64,000 bases of DNA from Pomacea canaliculata (Eukaryota > Mollusca > Gastropoda > Architaenioglossa > Ampullariidae): positions 13,446,074-13,510,073 of the forward strand of contig NC_037595.1 of NCBI RefSeq assembly GCF_003073045.1, read 5' to 3'. A program made the position numbers and the translations under genes. This document shows, piece by piece, positions 26,901 to 35,860 of the stretch. Below the pieces are notes generated by a model, which saw only the letters and a list, made by a program, of their open reading frames with translations, was not told the DNA's origin and ran no database searches. Every line of letters starts with the position of its first letter. The first letter of the stretch is position 1.

Positions 26901-28290
26901 TATTTAAAAGTTCTCTAATTCTAGTCATTAAGCCTGGGCAAACCAAATTTTTAAAGGCCAGACAGGACCTGAACTTTGAAGAGTGAAACTACCTTACTTC
27001 ACCGAGAATGTGGTGTGGTAAGGCAGGCAGGGAGAGGGTATGGGTACCACCCTACCACCCTCACAATAAAACATGTTGAGAGGGGAGGTCTTTGACACCC
27101 CAGTCCCAAACGAGTGAAAAGAGGAAGTGAATATCTAGAGACAAGTAATTATTAATCTTGCATGTTTTTTAAAATATTTGGTTATGCGTCCTCTTTTCTT
27201 GCCTTTTATATGTAAAAATTTTCATTTATTTATGTAAAAGAAGTAAGTATAATTATCACTGGACAAAATAATAATAATGCTGATAATAATATTTCTGACG
27301 CTTATTTGAATGCAAAATAAAGAAACGAACACAATAGGCGATGCCTTTGTGATAAACAAAGAAGTTTCTGCCGAATAAAGGATGTTGAGCTCACTTAATG
27401 ACCAGCTGTCTGTAGATGTCAGGAAGGTGGAATAGTCCTGGCAATGCTGATGCTTGTCCACCTCATTTTTACATATTTTTCTTAGGCCTACACAAACTCT
27501 ATTTTATGTTTTACATTTCATAGTGAGTTCACAGCAAAGCTGTCTCCAATGAGCAACAGTTCAAGATTCAAATGTCTTTACTTGTCATAGCCAAGTTTCT
27601 ATGTGAAACTATATTTCAGTCAAACAAAATTGCTTTGTGCAAACGATGATGGCAGTCAGTACTTTTTCTGGACTTATTTATCTTGTTCTTATCCCTGTTT
27701 CGTTTTTCAAACTTATTTCTGCTTGTATCTATATCACTTGTGCATGTAGATGCAGAGATTTGTCTACATTGTAGATATTTTAATTGTACTTTATTATGAT
27801 TTGAGTTACTCTAATACAGTCTCTAAGGTCTGAAAGTCTTACTAACAATGACTGAGAGATAGTAAAGCTTAAAAGCCACAAGAGATTGAGCTGAGACACC
27901 TACATGACAGGAAAACAAATACTAAGTTATGACTCGTGCACACGATAAGCATTGAAGGCAGATAAAATAAATGAATAAAGTAATAAAGTATGGGAAGAGA
28001 AAAGAAAGATGGAAGGAATAAAATAAAAAGAATAAAGAAGAGAACAACAAACATCTTTACATAGACTGTAGTTACAGACACTCGAAAAACATAGAAAAGA
28101 ACGGATGGGAAAAAGCCTTTAGAGAATATTTTCGCCCCTTGTTATAAGCAAGAGTCAAATGTTGAGAAATGTTTCAGTAGGTATTGTGAAACTTATTCCT
28201 GTGGTGTGCTGATGGATGTTTCTAGATCCTGACGACGAAGCCGATGGAGAGGCTGCCGAGCTGTGTTCCACGAAAGCGACGTCTCTGTAG
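9043..28290 (+). CDS. receptor-type protein tyrosine phosphatase, mucin-like ectodomain, single catalytic domain
   Basis: Sixteen exons: 9043-9093, 16156-16198, 17550-18059, 18980-19069, 19461-19535, 20308-20401, 20737-20784, 21345-21429, 21742-21835, 22189-22265, 22635-22769, 23141-23266, 23506-23657, 24331-24475, 24752-24869, 28226-28290. All introns are GT/AG and phases agree, giving 635 aa. Order: signal peptide (about 1-31), Thr/Ser-rich stalk with several N-glycosylation sequons (32-256), membrane segment (261-283) followed by KRRN, then one PTP domain (about 320-605). Motifs seen: KNRY at 355-358, FINASY, ATQGP, acid loop WEDHG with Asp494, [10 protein letters not shown] with Cys526 and Arg532, and a Q-loop with Gln573 and Gln577. 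The family dephosphorylates phosphotyrosine on cytoplasmic proteins. No second PTP domain or fibronectin repeat is seen. The acidic C-terminus ends ...KATSL. Start chosen as the first in-frame ATG, in a strong context. Subfamily is not resolved. Confidence 0.93.
9955..10115 (-). mobile_element. possible tRNA-derived SINE fragment
   Basis: On the minus strand there is an A-box-like TATGGCTGAGCGA and, about 45 bases on, a weak B-box-like CTCAATTCC, followed by a non-coding body. The boxes are degenerate and no tail or target duplication was found. It abuts the left arm of the inverted repeat. Confidence 0.25.
10131..10317 (+). repeat. inverted repeat, left arm
   Basis: About 190 bases matching the reverse complement of 12469-12661. 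Shared blocks include GACCAACGCTTAGTCTCTTG, AAACCGGAAGCTTTGTAGT and CAGTCCAGTAAT, separated by small differences. This is either one end of a decayed DNA transposon or one of two opposed copies of an unknown interspersed repeat. Confidence 0.75.
11340..11500 (+). mobile_element. possible LINE C-terminal remnant
   Basis: One frame reads [14 protein letters not shown] then PGTVEG, resembling the tail of reverse transcriptases of RTE/CR1-like LINEs (a ...GHV.R...L.KTVLQGTVEG type ending). The match is short and decayed, and it lies between the two inverted-repeat arms. Confidence 0.25.
12469..12661 (-). repeat. inverted repeat, right arm
   Basis: The reverse complement matches 10131-10317. Between the arms lie about 2.15 kb with no intact transposase. 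No clear target duplication was found outside the arms, so the unit boundaries are approximate. Confidence 0.75.
13956..14090. repeat. A/C-rich low-complexity tract
   Basis: A long run of A blocks broken by single or multiple C, close to (AAAAC)n. The open frames across it on both strands (Lys/Asn/Thr-rich and Phe-rich) are artefacts of composition. Confidence 0.9.
16156..16198 (+). CDS. phosphatase exon 2 (second half of signal peptide)
   Basis: A 43-bp microexon after a TTGCAG acceptor. It reads [14 protein letters not shown] in frame with exon 1 and ends in phase 1 at A|GTGAGT. The hydrophobic run and the final Ala look like a signal-peptide h-region and cleavage site. It is easy for gene finders to miss. 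Confidence 0.85.
17550..18059 (+). CDS. phosphatase exon 3 (mucin-like ectodomain)
   Basis: Encodes residues 32-201, almost entirely Thr and Ser with scattered Pro, Ala and Gly. It is built from irregular 12-18 bp units around AGCTCCACTACTACA. Sequons NVT, NTS, NSS, NTS, NAT and NAT are visible, so heavy O- and some N-glycosylation is expected. Both ends are phase 1. The opposite strand is also open, as expected for such repeats. Confidence 0.88.
18398..18560 (+). mobile_element. tRNA-derived SINE (decayed)
   Basis: It has an A-box-like TAGCCAGTTGGTTAGAGCAC, a B-box GTTCAAATCC at 18425-18434 (closer than in a true tRNA, so a piece is missing), and a body with GATGGGCACTGCC...GGTGACCCCGAGAAATG. 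The same body block recurs near 60.27 kb. It lies in intron 3 of the phosphatase. Confidence 0.6.
18980..19069 (+). CDS. phosphatase exon 4 (mucin-like cassette)
   Basis: A 90-bp exon, phase 1 at both ends, encoding Thr/Ser-rich residues 202-231 (starting [11 protein letters not shown]). Acceptor TTCCACAG; donor A|GTAAGT. Confidence 0.88.
19139..19187. repeat. TGG/TTG trinucleotide repeat
   Basis: About nine TGG units, one with a GAT interruption, run directly into about seven TTG units, just inside intron 4 of the phosphatase. Confidence 0.9.
19461..19535 (+). CDS. phosphatase exon 5 (mucin-like cassette)
   Basis: A 75-bp exon, phase 1 at both ends, encoding residues 232-256 (STSKSTTTTT... 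type sequence ending SNTQDN). Acceptor TTCTTAACAG; donor G|GTAAGT. Confidence 0.88.
20308..20401 (+). CDS. phosphatase exon 6 (transmembrane segment)
   Basis: Encodes DRGG, then a 23-residue hydrophobic segment rich in Ile, Val and Ala (261-283, ending FVVFW), then KRRN as a stop-transfer signal. Enters in phase 1 and leaves in phase 2 at CA|GTAGGT. Retention of the next intron would give CAG TAG, an immediate stop after the membrane anchor. Confidence 0.9.
20910..20968. repeat. (TG)n microsatellite
   Basis: About 29 uninterrupted TG units in phosphatase intron 7. Confidence 0.97.
21345..24869 (+). CDS. phosphatase exons 8-15 (tyrosine phosphatase catalytic domain)
   Basis: Eight exons carry the whole catalytic domain. 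Exon 9 has KNRYVNIVP; exon 10 completes the Tyr codon and continues DHTRVKL with FINASY; exon 11 has EYIATQGP and FWRMIWEQ; exon 12 has KYWPDE; exon 13 has the acid loop PGWEDHGA and ends inside the signature codon after HC; exon 14 continues AGVGRTGTF and ends MVQSE; exon 15 has [10 protein letters not shown]. The usual WPD triplet is WED, with the catalytic Asp kept. All the chemistry residues are present, so activity is likely. Confidence 0.93.
24870..28225 (+). other. phosphatase intron 15 (3.4 kb)
   Basis: No coding exon was recognised, so there is no hidden second PTP domain here as far as I can see. The sequence is AT-rich with short GCAC repeats near 25.02 kb and several pyrimidine-rich stretches. 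Confidence 0.65.
28226..28290 (+). CDS. phosphatase exon 16 (C-terminal tail and stop)
   Basis: Enters in phase 1 after TTTCTAG and encodes an acidic tail, [13 protein letters not shown] then CSTKATSL, with stop at 28288-28290. No known SH2- or SH3-binding motif is evident. Confidence 0.82.
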
Positions 28291-28528
28291 GACATCATCG
28301 TCAGCGTGACGAGAGTTCATCACTCGCCAGTCAGCCCTCGACAGTCATCGCCAGCCAGCATCGAAGCTCGACACGTCGACTGTCGTCAGTGTTGATGATG
28401 ACTTCATCGCTCATCAGCCGCAGCTGTCGCCGGCAAGACTTCTGACTGTGAGGACGAGAGCTGCAAGTCTTGTGGTAGTCATGATGTCCGACATGATGAC
28501 TGCAGCACACTCGTGTAAACTGAGATAC

Positions 28529-28534
28529 AATAAA
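28529..28534 (+). terminator. polyadenylation signal AATAAA (phosphatase)
   Basis: A canonical hexamer about 240 bases after the stop codon, at the end of a GC-richer 3' UTR. Confidence 0.6.
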
Positions 28535-28944
28535 TAACAAAAGGAATATTCCTTCCTGTCAACGACCAGTCGATGCTAGAATTTAAAGTTCTGTAGGAAC
28601 CAAAGCTTTGGTCCTGAGGCAGGACATCCAGCTTCGTGTCAGATACATTTTCTCCTTTCGGCGAGCAGGCTTCTCGGAAGGGGAAGATAATCATTTTTCA
28701 TTTTCCGCACAGGGGTCACTGCGCATGCACAGTGCATTTTGCATTTTGCCGCTGGACAGTGGGTCTGCTAGACATCGCTTGACCACTTCCCAATATTTGA
28801 ACAGCAAATCCACTTCATTCATCTCTTATTTTTAGTGTGCTAAGGATTAGAGGCAGATTCATAAAACGAGATACTATCTTTCAAATTATTAATGTTTGTT
28901 CACCTATTTGTGAAATCATATATGTGATTCCCGAGCAGATGGTT

Positions 28945-29095
28945 TCTTGTGACAGCTGGTTATATCTGGTGATGCCAGACTTTATCTGGTGATGTCTGGT
29001 TATATGTGTGGCGATGTCTGGTTATATCTGGTGGTGTCTGGTGTTATCGGATGATATCTACCTGGTGTCACCTCGTGATGTCTGGTGTTATCAGA
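28945..29095. repeat. degenerate tandem repeat around TCTGGTGATGTCTGGTTATA
   Basis: Six to eight irregular copies of a unit of about 20 bases with substitutions and length changes. Confidence 0.75.
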
Positions 29096-29410
29096 AAATT
29101 TAATATTTTAATATTTAATCTAATGTTTGTGTTTCGTCTCGCAACCCATGAATACTAATGTAAACCAAAGAGACAGACCGGTCCATGCTGTTCACATCCA
29201 CACGTTGTTGCATTATACTATTTATTACCAAGTAGTCATCATAGTATTTACGAGTTAGAAGAAAGAATGGTATGTGAGGTAATGTGTATGGCTATGGATG
29301 GATGAATAAATGAAATCTTTTGTAGGACAATCTGCTGCTTAATGTTGTTGGATAATGATATGTTAAGATCAACCCTACCCGGAATCTGTCATAGAAATCA
29401 CGGGTAGATA

Positions 29411-29443
29411 CAGGGTGACACGGTTATTTTAACCGTTTCCCTG
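29411..29443. repeat. short perfect palindrome
   Basis: ACGGTTA-TTT-TAACCGT at 29420-29436, bracketed by CAGGG and CCCTG. It could form a hairpin. No function is assigned. Confidence 0.7.
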
Positions 29444-31061
29444 GAGTTTGTCTCTCATATTGTCATCTGTTCATGAACTTTATTTTCTACCACAGAATGC
29501 TAAAATACACCGATCGTGCATAAGGTCTGGTCTAAAAATGTTTTGGAGATATTTTATGTCATGTGTTCACTGACACATTGTTTATAAATCATCAGCATAA
29601 CAACATTTCTTCTATCACTTATCAGCTATTCGCACTTTTTTCTTTTCTCTTAGACATACACAGACAGCCATCTGTACATACACATATAAAGAGAAAGAGA
29701 TGAAGATACTTTATGTATCTAAAGTGTAAGTTGTATTCTGTAGATTGTTTCTTACTACAACTTATTATTATATTTTTATTGATAAGAGACAACTTGTGTT
29801 GGCATTTGTAAAACTCGCAAAGTTTTATTAAATAGTGTGACAGATTCTCTCTCTATAGACCAGGTAGACCATGTGGTAGATTTTTATTTAAAAAACAAAA
29901 TAAAACATATCAGAACAAAAACAAGAAACCAAAATAACAACAAACAAAAAGCCACCCTAGTAAAGTATCATTATTGTAAATCATTCCTCTACATTTTTTA
30001 AAGTATTCTTACACTCGGTTTCTTGTGAAGTCTTTATGTGTGTCTGACCTGATGCATGAGATATTTTACTGAAATACACAAATGTCACTGTTGGTGTACA
30101 GAGAAACTATTTTTGATAGATTGGTGTACAGAAACTATCTCCATCTGTCTCGGAAAACAAATACCTAAATCAAAATATTTATGACATGTAAATAGTTGGA
30201 GTAAGAAAAATTCTAAACTATTCTCTTTGAAATGTGTTCATTTTACGACTTCTTTATGTAAAATATATTTTTACATGTAATACCAAAGAAACATTTTTTT
30301 CATATCAAAGAAACAACATGATCGTTTTGTCAACTTCAACATGACATAATGTAAATATATTGTGTAACATAAGAATAAACTACAACTCACCTGCTACTGT
30401 TCAGAAAATCAAAAAGTGAGAGAAAGAAATTGTTAGCATGCTGTATTTTTTAAAAACTGGAGATTGTTTTCTTAAAATTGAAATTAAACAAGCAACACTC
30501 TTTCACTCCTATTTGTTTTTAGATGAGGTGGCTTCCTTGAAAGGTGGGAAACAGGTAGAGAGCACGATAGAGGTGGTGTGATGTGTGATGCGTGATGTAC
30601 GATAGGTGATATGTGATGTCTAAGGAGAGAGGTAGTCTGTTGTGAGAATGTAAGTACTGTAGTGTGACATGCTGTATACTATTCACGACTTTGACAAGAG
30701 ATCGAGACTCACCACTAATCAACTGTTATCTGCACTCAACCAACTCGCCCAAAGACGAGCGAGCTTCGTTTGCTTTCCTTCATTTCAACTCGACTTTTTT
30801 ATGTTAAGTATTTAAAAACTGTAAGAAGGATAATTGCTTGAAAAGTACAAGTACTTGAGTGTGTGTGTGTGTTCGTGTGTGTGTGTGTTGGGGATGGAGC
30901 TGGCAGGCGCAATGCAGCAAGGCGGCAATGATCACACGTGTGATCCTACCAGGGATCGGAAAGCAATTCCAGACTGCACGCTTCACTTCGCCAGAGGCTG
31001 GCTTGCTCACAGCTCTGATAGCAACCACCTCTCCCTCTCTCCCCCTCTCTCCTTCTCTCTA

Positions 31062-31140
31062 GCTCGCACACACACACACACGAGAGAGAAAGAGAGCGGG
31101 AGAGAGAGAAAGTGAGAGAGAGAAAGTGAGAGAGAGAGAA
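31062..31140. repeat. CA run and GA-rich tract
   Basis: A short (CA)n passes directly into about 60 bases of GAGAGA/GAAAGA. GAGA tracts are common next to animal promoters. Confidence 0.85.
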
Positions 31141-31184
31141 GACAGACACAGAGACAAAGCTAGAGAGCAGCCAGGCAAGAGAAG

Positions 31185-31345
31185 TACGATGTCTGGAATC
31201 GGTTCAGCAGTTGGCTGGTGTGGAGGCTGGCGATGTAGAGCCGTTGGTGTATCAAGTGGCAGCACTGTCAGCACCCTTCAGCACACCGCCTTGTCCATGC
31301 CCGGCGCATGCGCGCTGCTCACGCTGGAAATGCACTTCATGTAAA
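31185..31345. promoter_or_regulatory. CpG-rich patch with an NRF1-like site
   Basis: A GC-rich island in AT-rich DNA with the palindrome GCGCATGCGC at 31304-31313, the core of the NRF1 motif. A 51-codon ATG frame (31188-31343) lies over it without a recognisable product. It could be a promoter of an unrecognised gene or transcript. Confidence 0.3.
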
Positions 31346-32471
31346 CAATCTACATAAACAGTTTATCCCAAGCCGCATTTAAGTTTCTCGCTCCGAAAGC
31401 GTTTCACTGCCACATAATGGGATACTGTTGGCTATTACTTACCTCAAGCATGAGAGGCCGTGCCTCCAAATAAGATTATTTCACTGGCTGCATTCACACC
31501 GGGAGGAGGATCACACTCCGGCCCATGTGGTGGCTGCAAGAATCAGTTATGTTGTAAGCTCTATTGTCGCCATGGGAAAAAGAGATGGAAAGTAATTAAG
31601 ATTTACTGAAGAATTAAATATCTTTTATGAGCACGGATGGAAAATATGGAAGGCCTATCATGTCAAGTTCACTGTTATTCAATTCCTGGAGCGTGAAGCA
31701 GCAACATTTGGTGAGTGGACACTTTCTCGCACTTCTTCTTCAAGTTTGTTTTCCACACTTGATGGGCAAGTCAGTGGCTTCTGCAGTTAAGTGCCTATCA
31801 ACCATATTAGTAGATGTTGATGATGATGCTCATATTAATGAAGGCAATAATTATGTCGTTAAACGGTGAAAATGTGATTCTGTGCACGCATCCAAGCCTC
31901 AGCCGATCATTAAATTATGGACATTTTAAATTAATTTGCTGGTAATTGGCTTTCTTTGTAGATAAACATAGTTTCATGTGGCAGCTACATATTCAACCTT
32001 TTTAATAAAATTACCATTTGACATAATTCGAAATGCATTTTACTTGATCATATCCCTTGATCCTGTTTTATTTATTTGATTAATGTGATCTACCCACACG
32101 ACATTTACTCAGACACAGGGACATCCGTTAAACTACACAAACTCTACATTCGTAGTTGTTCACAAGCTGCAACCTCATCCTGTGATAGCGGAAAGGACAG
32201 AATAGAATGACACTTTCTCCAAGACAAGCTTTGCTCCAGGCAGTCCGTCTGCCAACTAATGTCTAGGAGACGGACTTCCGGAATGATAGGCTGTGCCAAA
32301 TAAATTGTAGCTACCATAGTGGGCTTTCTTTCTTCTCTCTATCTCTATCTATCTCAAAAACCTCCAGCCACAAATATTTAGAGATAATAGAAATGAAGCG
32401 TATAATTTGGATATTTACAAAATTTATCACTGTGTGTCTGGTCCATGCTAATGTGTATGAACTACTACACA

Positions 32472-32515
<44 letters not shown>
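32472..32515. repeat. (GTT)n microsatellite
   Basis: About 14 uninterrupted GTT units. Confidence 0.95.
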
Positions 32516-34579
32516 TAATCTGTTTGTGAAAACAGTGTATCAGTAAGTACTAAATGGAACTACATTTCAGTTTATTTATCCACTTGATGGTGACGCAGCT
32601 CTGAGACTAACAGCTACAGCGTCTCGACACACCGACCGGCCATAACTCAGTGTCGGTGCTGTCCATCCCACACCAACACCACCAGCGGCAGAGTAGTCAC
32701 CGTTGTCGGCTGAGGTCTACGTGAAACAGCGATTAACGGTGAGATATCTGTTTATTATTGAGATGTCAGCTTTATATGCAGGTTGTGATTAGCCTTACAC
32801 GTGCAGCAAGCTCAAAGTTCTGAGACCTAGTGACGTGTGGTTCTTTGTCACGCGCGTGATGAGGTCAGATGAGGTCATTGACATGAGCCATCGTCCGCTC
32901 GTCTATGCCTCCGAGTAATATGTGTGTTTGTGTGTGTGGAGGGGGTAGCCTCCTCCACGTGACCTGCTGCCTTTCTTATCGCCGATGCTGCTCCTTTTTT
33001 GGGGGTGAGGGGAGGACTATGGGGAGGGGTTAGGAAAATGATTCGAACCGGACGCCCTGAAAGTATACAGCTTCATGCCGAGTAAGCTGCTTTATTACTG
33101 TTCTCAATTTTGCCTATCTCTCCATCCCTTTCTCCTTGCGTGCTCCTTTGTCTCTCGCATTATCATTGTCCTTCTTCTATGTCTCGTCTACCCCTCTATT
33201 TTTTTCTCTCTCTCTACTTCCCCTTTTCTCTATGTTGACATAAACATGGTTGTAGGCTTGCCATTTGCCACACTGGCAAAAGTTCTCCAACCTAACTCCA
33301 CCTGTTACCATCCTCTCTGCTCGCTTGCTTTAATCTTCAGTTCAAAGCCATCAGCGCCGCCGCCAGCGCGATGCTCGGTGTTGCACGCGAGGTGCCGACC
33401 GACGGTGAGTCGGTGAGTAATCGATGAGCTGCTCACTTCCTCATCACAACCACTCTACTGTCTCGTGTACCTCACTGCCAGGCTCTCGCCAAGCTCGTGT
33501 ACACCTGGGCTGGATTATTTCACTTTGAAGTGCCTACCACTTATCAAGATGTGTACATGAGAGAGGAACAATACACTGTTTACACTCCACAGGTTGAAAG
33601 TCTTCTGAATGCTAAGAGTTTCCGAATAGTCATTTTTTTGTCTTCTCCTTTTTTTTTTATTTAATTCTCTTTTCAACGACCTACAAAAACGGTAGAATAA
33701 TGTGTCCATAAATATTGTGAGTGCCTTTAGATAACAATATGTTTATGGTTTAGCGCTAGTGAAAATAATGTTTATCTTTGTGTATGTATATACTAAAAAG
33801 AGAGGCAGGAGAGAGGGAAAGAGAATCCGTGCATTTAAAAACCTGCATCTGGAATGCAGTTGTTGACATGTGTATTTGTAGACGACTTTCACTGAATGTT
33901 TTCATGAGATCCAATGTTGACAGAACCCGCCTGTGAATGGAAGCACGTTTCTCAACATCAGAACCGCCATATTGTGTCTGATGATTATAAATGCAACTCA
34001 TATGAATTAAATTAATCCTGAAATTAGGAAATGATCAAGAAAAAAATAAAAGGGTCTTAAATGTAAAGGACCATAGACACGTGTAAATGAAGCTTGCGAT
34101 TTACTGTAGTCGTTGCTTGGTTACTGAAGCATGCTGCTGATTGAGCAAGAACGACAACCAGCAATTAATGAAACACACTTGAGAAAACGCTGGTCTAGTT
34201 AATTAAATATGAGCGATACAATCAGACCGACATCACAAAAAGATAAAGAAAGGATGTATTTATACTTCCCTCAGACACAATAAATTATTTACGTGTCGCG
34301 AAGTTGATTAACGATTAAAGTCCAGAAGTAATCATCGTTTCTTGAGAACAGTCTCGTATTTCTTGCCTCTAACAACATCGTGAAGAGCTGTCAATGTAGT
34401 TGCAGTGGTAACCAGAAACACTATTGATAACAGACAAACTACATATGTAATAATTCGAAACCAAGACTCGCACATTTGATATTTATGTTGTTTTTTGGCG
34501 CACTATTTATAGACCAAACGGAGGTTCTGGACATGTTGAGCCACTTTAGTTTTTCCAGGATCAGTCCACCTTGCTTACC

Positions 34580-34779
34580 TCACAACTGGGGAAAAGAGAG
34601 GTCAGCGGCACGAAAGAACCTCCAGAAAGAGGAGCTGAGGGGAGGGTCCTTGTGGTGCCGCTCCTCTTGCACGCGGATGGAGATGCTGTGCTTGCTGGGG
34701 TCAGGCCAGGTCAAGGACAGGCGGATTGCAGCCCTTGGCGCAGAAAGAGATCGATAGTGCTGAGGATGGGAGCCTCGTT
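34580..34779 (-). CDS. candidate terminal coding exon, unknown product
   Basis: On the minus strand, a long pyrimidine tract ends in CTCACAG at about 34786-34780, followed by 200 bases with strong C/G third positions and a stop at 34580-34582. The longest frame includes AAIRLSLTWPDPSKHSISI, then RVQEERHHKDPPL, and ends DLSFPQL. Another frame at the 5' part reads NEAPILSTIDLFLRQG, which also looks coding, so the true frame or integrity is unclear. I do not recognise the family. Upstream partner exons would lie at higher coordinates; none was confirmed. Confidence 0.35.
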
Positions 34780-35256
34780 CTGTGAGGGAAGGAGGAAGGG
34801 AAGAGAGGTAGGGATGGGGGTGAGGGGATCCGATTCTAGTGATTTCCCTTTCAGACAAGAAAACAAGTTTTTGAGGTTGTGGCCTTCACCTCTTGCTCAA
34901 GCATGAACTTTCTGCTCCTTTCGAATGCTAAGTCCTCGCATAGCATAGAATTTGAAAAAAAATCATTAAAAAATATATATATTACAATTCGATGACTATG
35001 CGAGACGCTGAGGTGGTGAGGCGCTGGAGGATTCGTTGTAAATGTGAGTTGTATCAGCACAACCGCAGCCAAAGTCTCAGTCTCCACCTGTTCCCTGATG
35101 TTCCGGTAGCCATGTGAGGTCTAGTCTCCAGTGTTCAGCCATTCCCCAAGAAGTGTTCTCTCGTGATGAAGGATTTGTTTACACCAAGGAGCTCGCGAGC
35201 TGCTCTGGTGGTTTACAACACAAAGGTTGGTTGTGTTCACCGCCAGTCGCTTCTTG

Positions 35257-35860
35257 TCAAGCAGCTGAAACAGTGACAATCAACATCTTGGGCTCATACA
35301 ACATCTTTGCAGTCCTCTCCCTCACCTCACTCTGTCTTGTCTGCCTCCACTCTCTACAAGTCTCGATTTCCTCTCGTCTGTCTGTAATCCAGTCCTTGTA
35401 CCTCTTTCTCGCCTCCTTTCTACCTTGAGCCCATCCTTTGTACATCTCGCTTACTTCTTGTCTGCTCATTTGTTTTTCTTGTCTATTTCTAACTTTGCTC
35501 ATCCTACTCGCGTCTCTAATCCAGTCCCTTTGGATGTCTTTTTGTGTCTCTACTTGCTGCCTGCATATCTCAACTGCTTTGTTGTTGTCTCTAACCGACT
35601 CCTTTGACATTTTTTTGCTTGTTCTTTTTTCTGATCCACTCCGTGTACATTTTTAGGGTCGTGAATACACTCCATGTATATTTTATTTGCATCTCTGTTG
35701 TCTCTAATCCACTCTCTGTACATCTCGCTAGCGTCCTTCTTGTCTTCATTTTTGCAAGCCTCTTGTCTATACCTGTATCTCTATTCTCCCACTATATTTG
35801 TATATCTTACTTGTCTTATGTCTGTCTCTCACCTACACCTCTCGTACTTTGACATCCCCC
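35257..35860 (-). repeat. 42-bp minisatellite, open on the minus strand
   Basis: The minus strand carries degenerate tandem units of about 42 bases that translate as 14-residue repeats: YKGWAQGRKEARKR, YKDWITDRREEIET, CREWRQTRQSEVRE. Related units (MYREWIRDNRDA, IQRDWIRDASRM) continue toward 35.86 kb in other frames. One frame is open for 117 codons (35257-35610). The predicted product is charged and could form helices. It may be only a minisatellite; a GAG|GTGAGG donor-like site lies within it. Confidence 0.6.

Larger units (their letters stand above)
28550..34570. other. intergenic, no confident gene
   Basis: Between the phosphatase and the opsin. It holds degenerate tandem repeats, small palindromes, a GA-rich tract followed by a CpG-rich patch, a GTT microsatellite and pyrimidine-rich stretches. 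GT-ending GC-rich patches near 32.6-32.74 and 33.35-33.41 kb could be untranslated exons of the opsin gene, but I cannot support that. Confidence 0.5.

Noticed and set aside
24870-28225. A hidden second PTP domain (D2)
   Set aside because: No PTP motifs were found in intron 15, and exon 15 joins exon 16 in phase.
33075-33416. 113-residue plus-strand open frame with hydrophobic runs
   Set aside because: Pyrimidine-rich sequence gives Leu/Ser/Phe; no motif and no matching exon.
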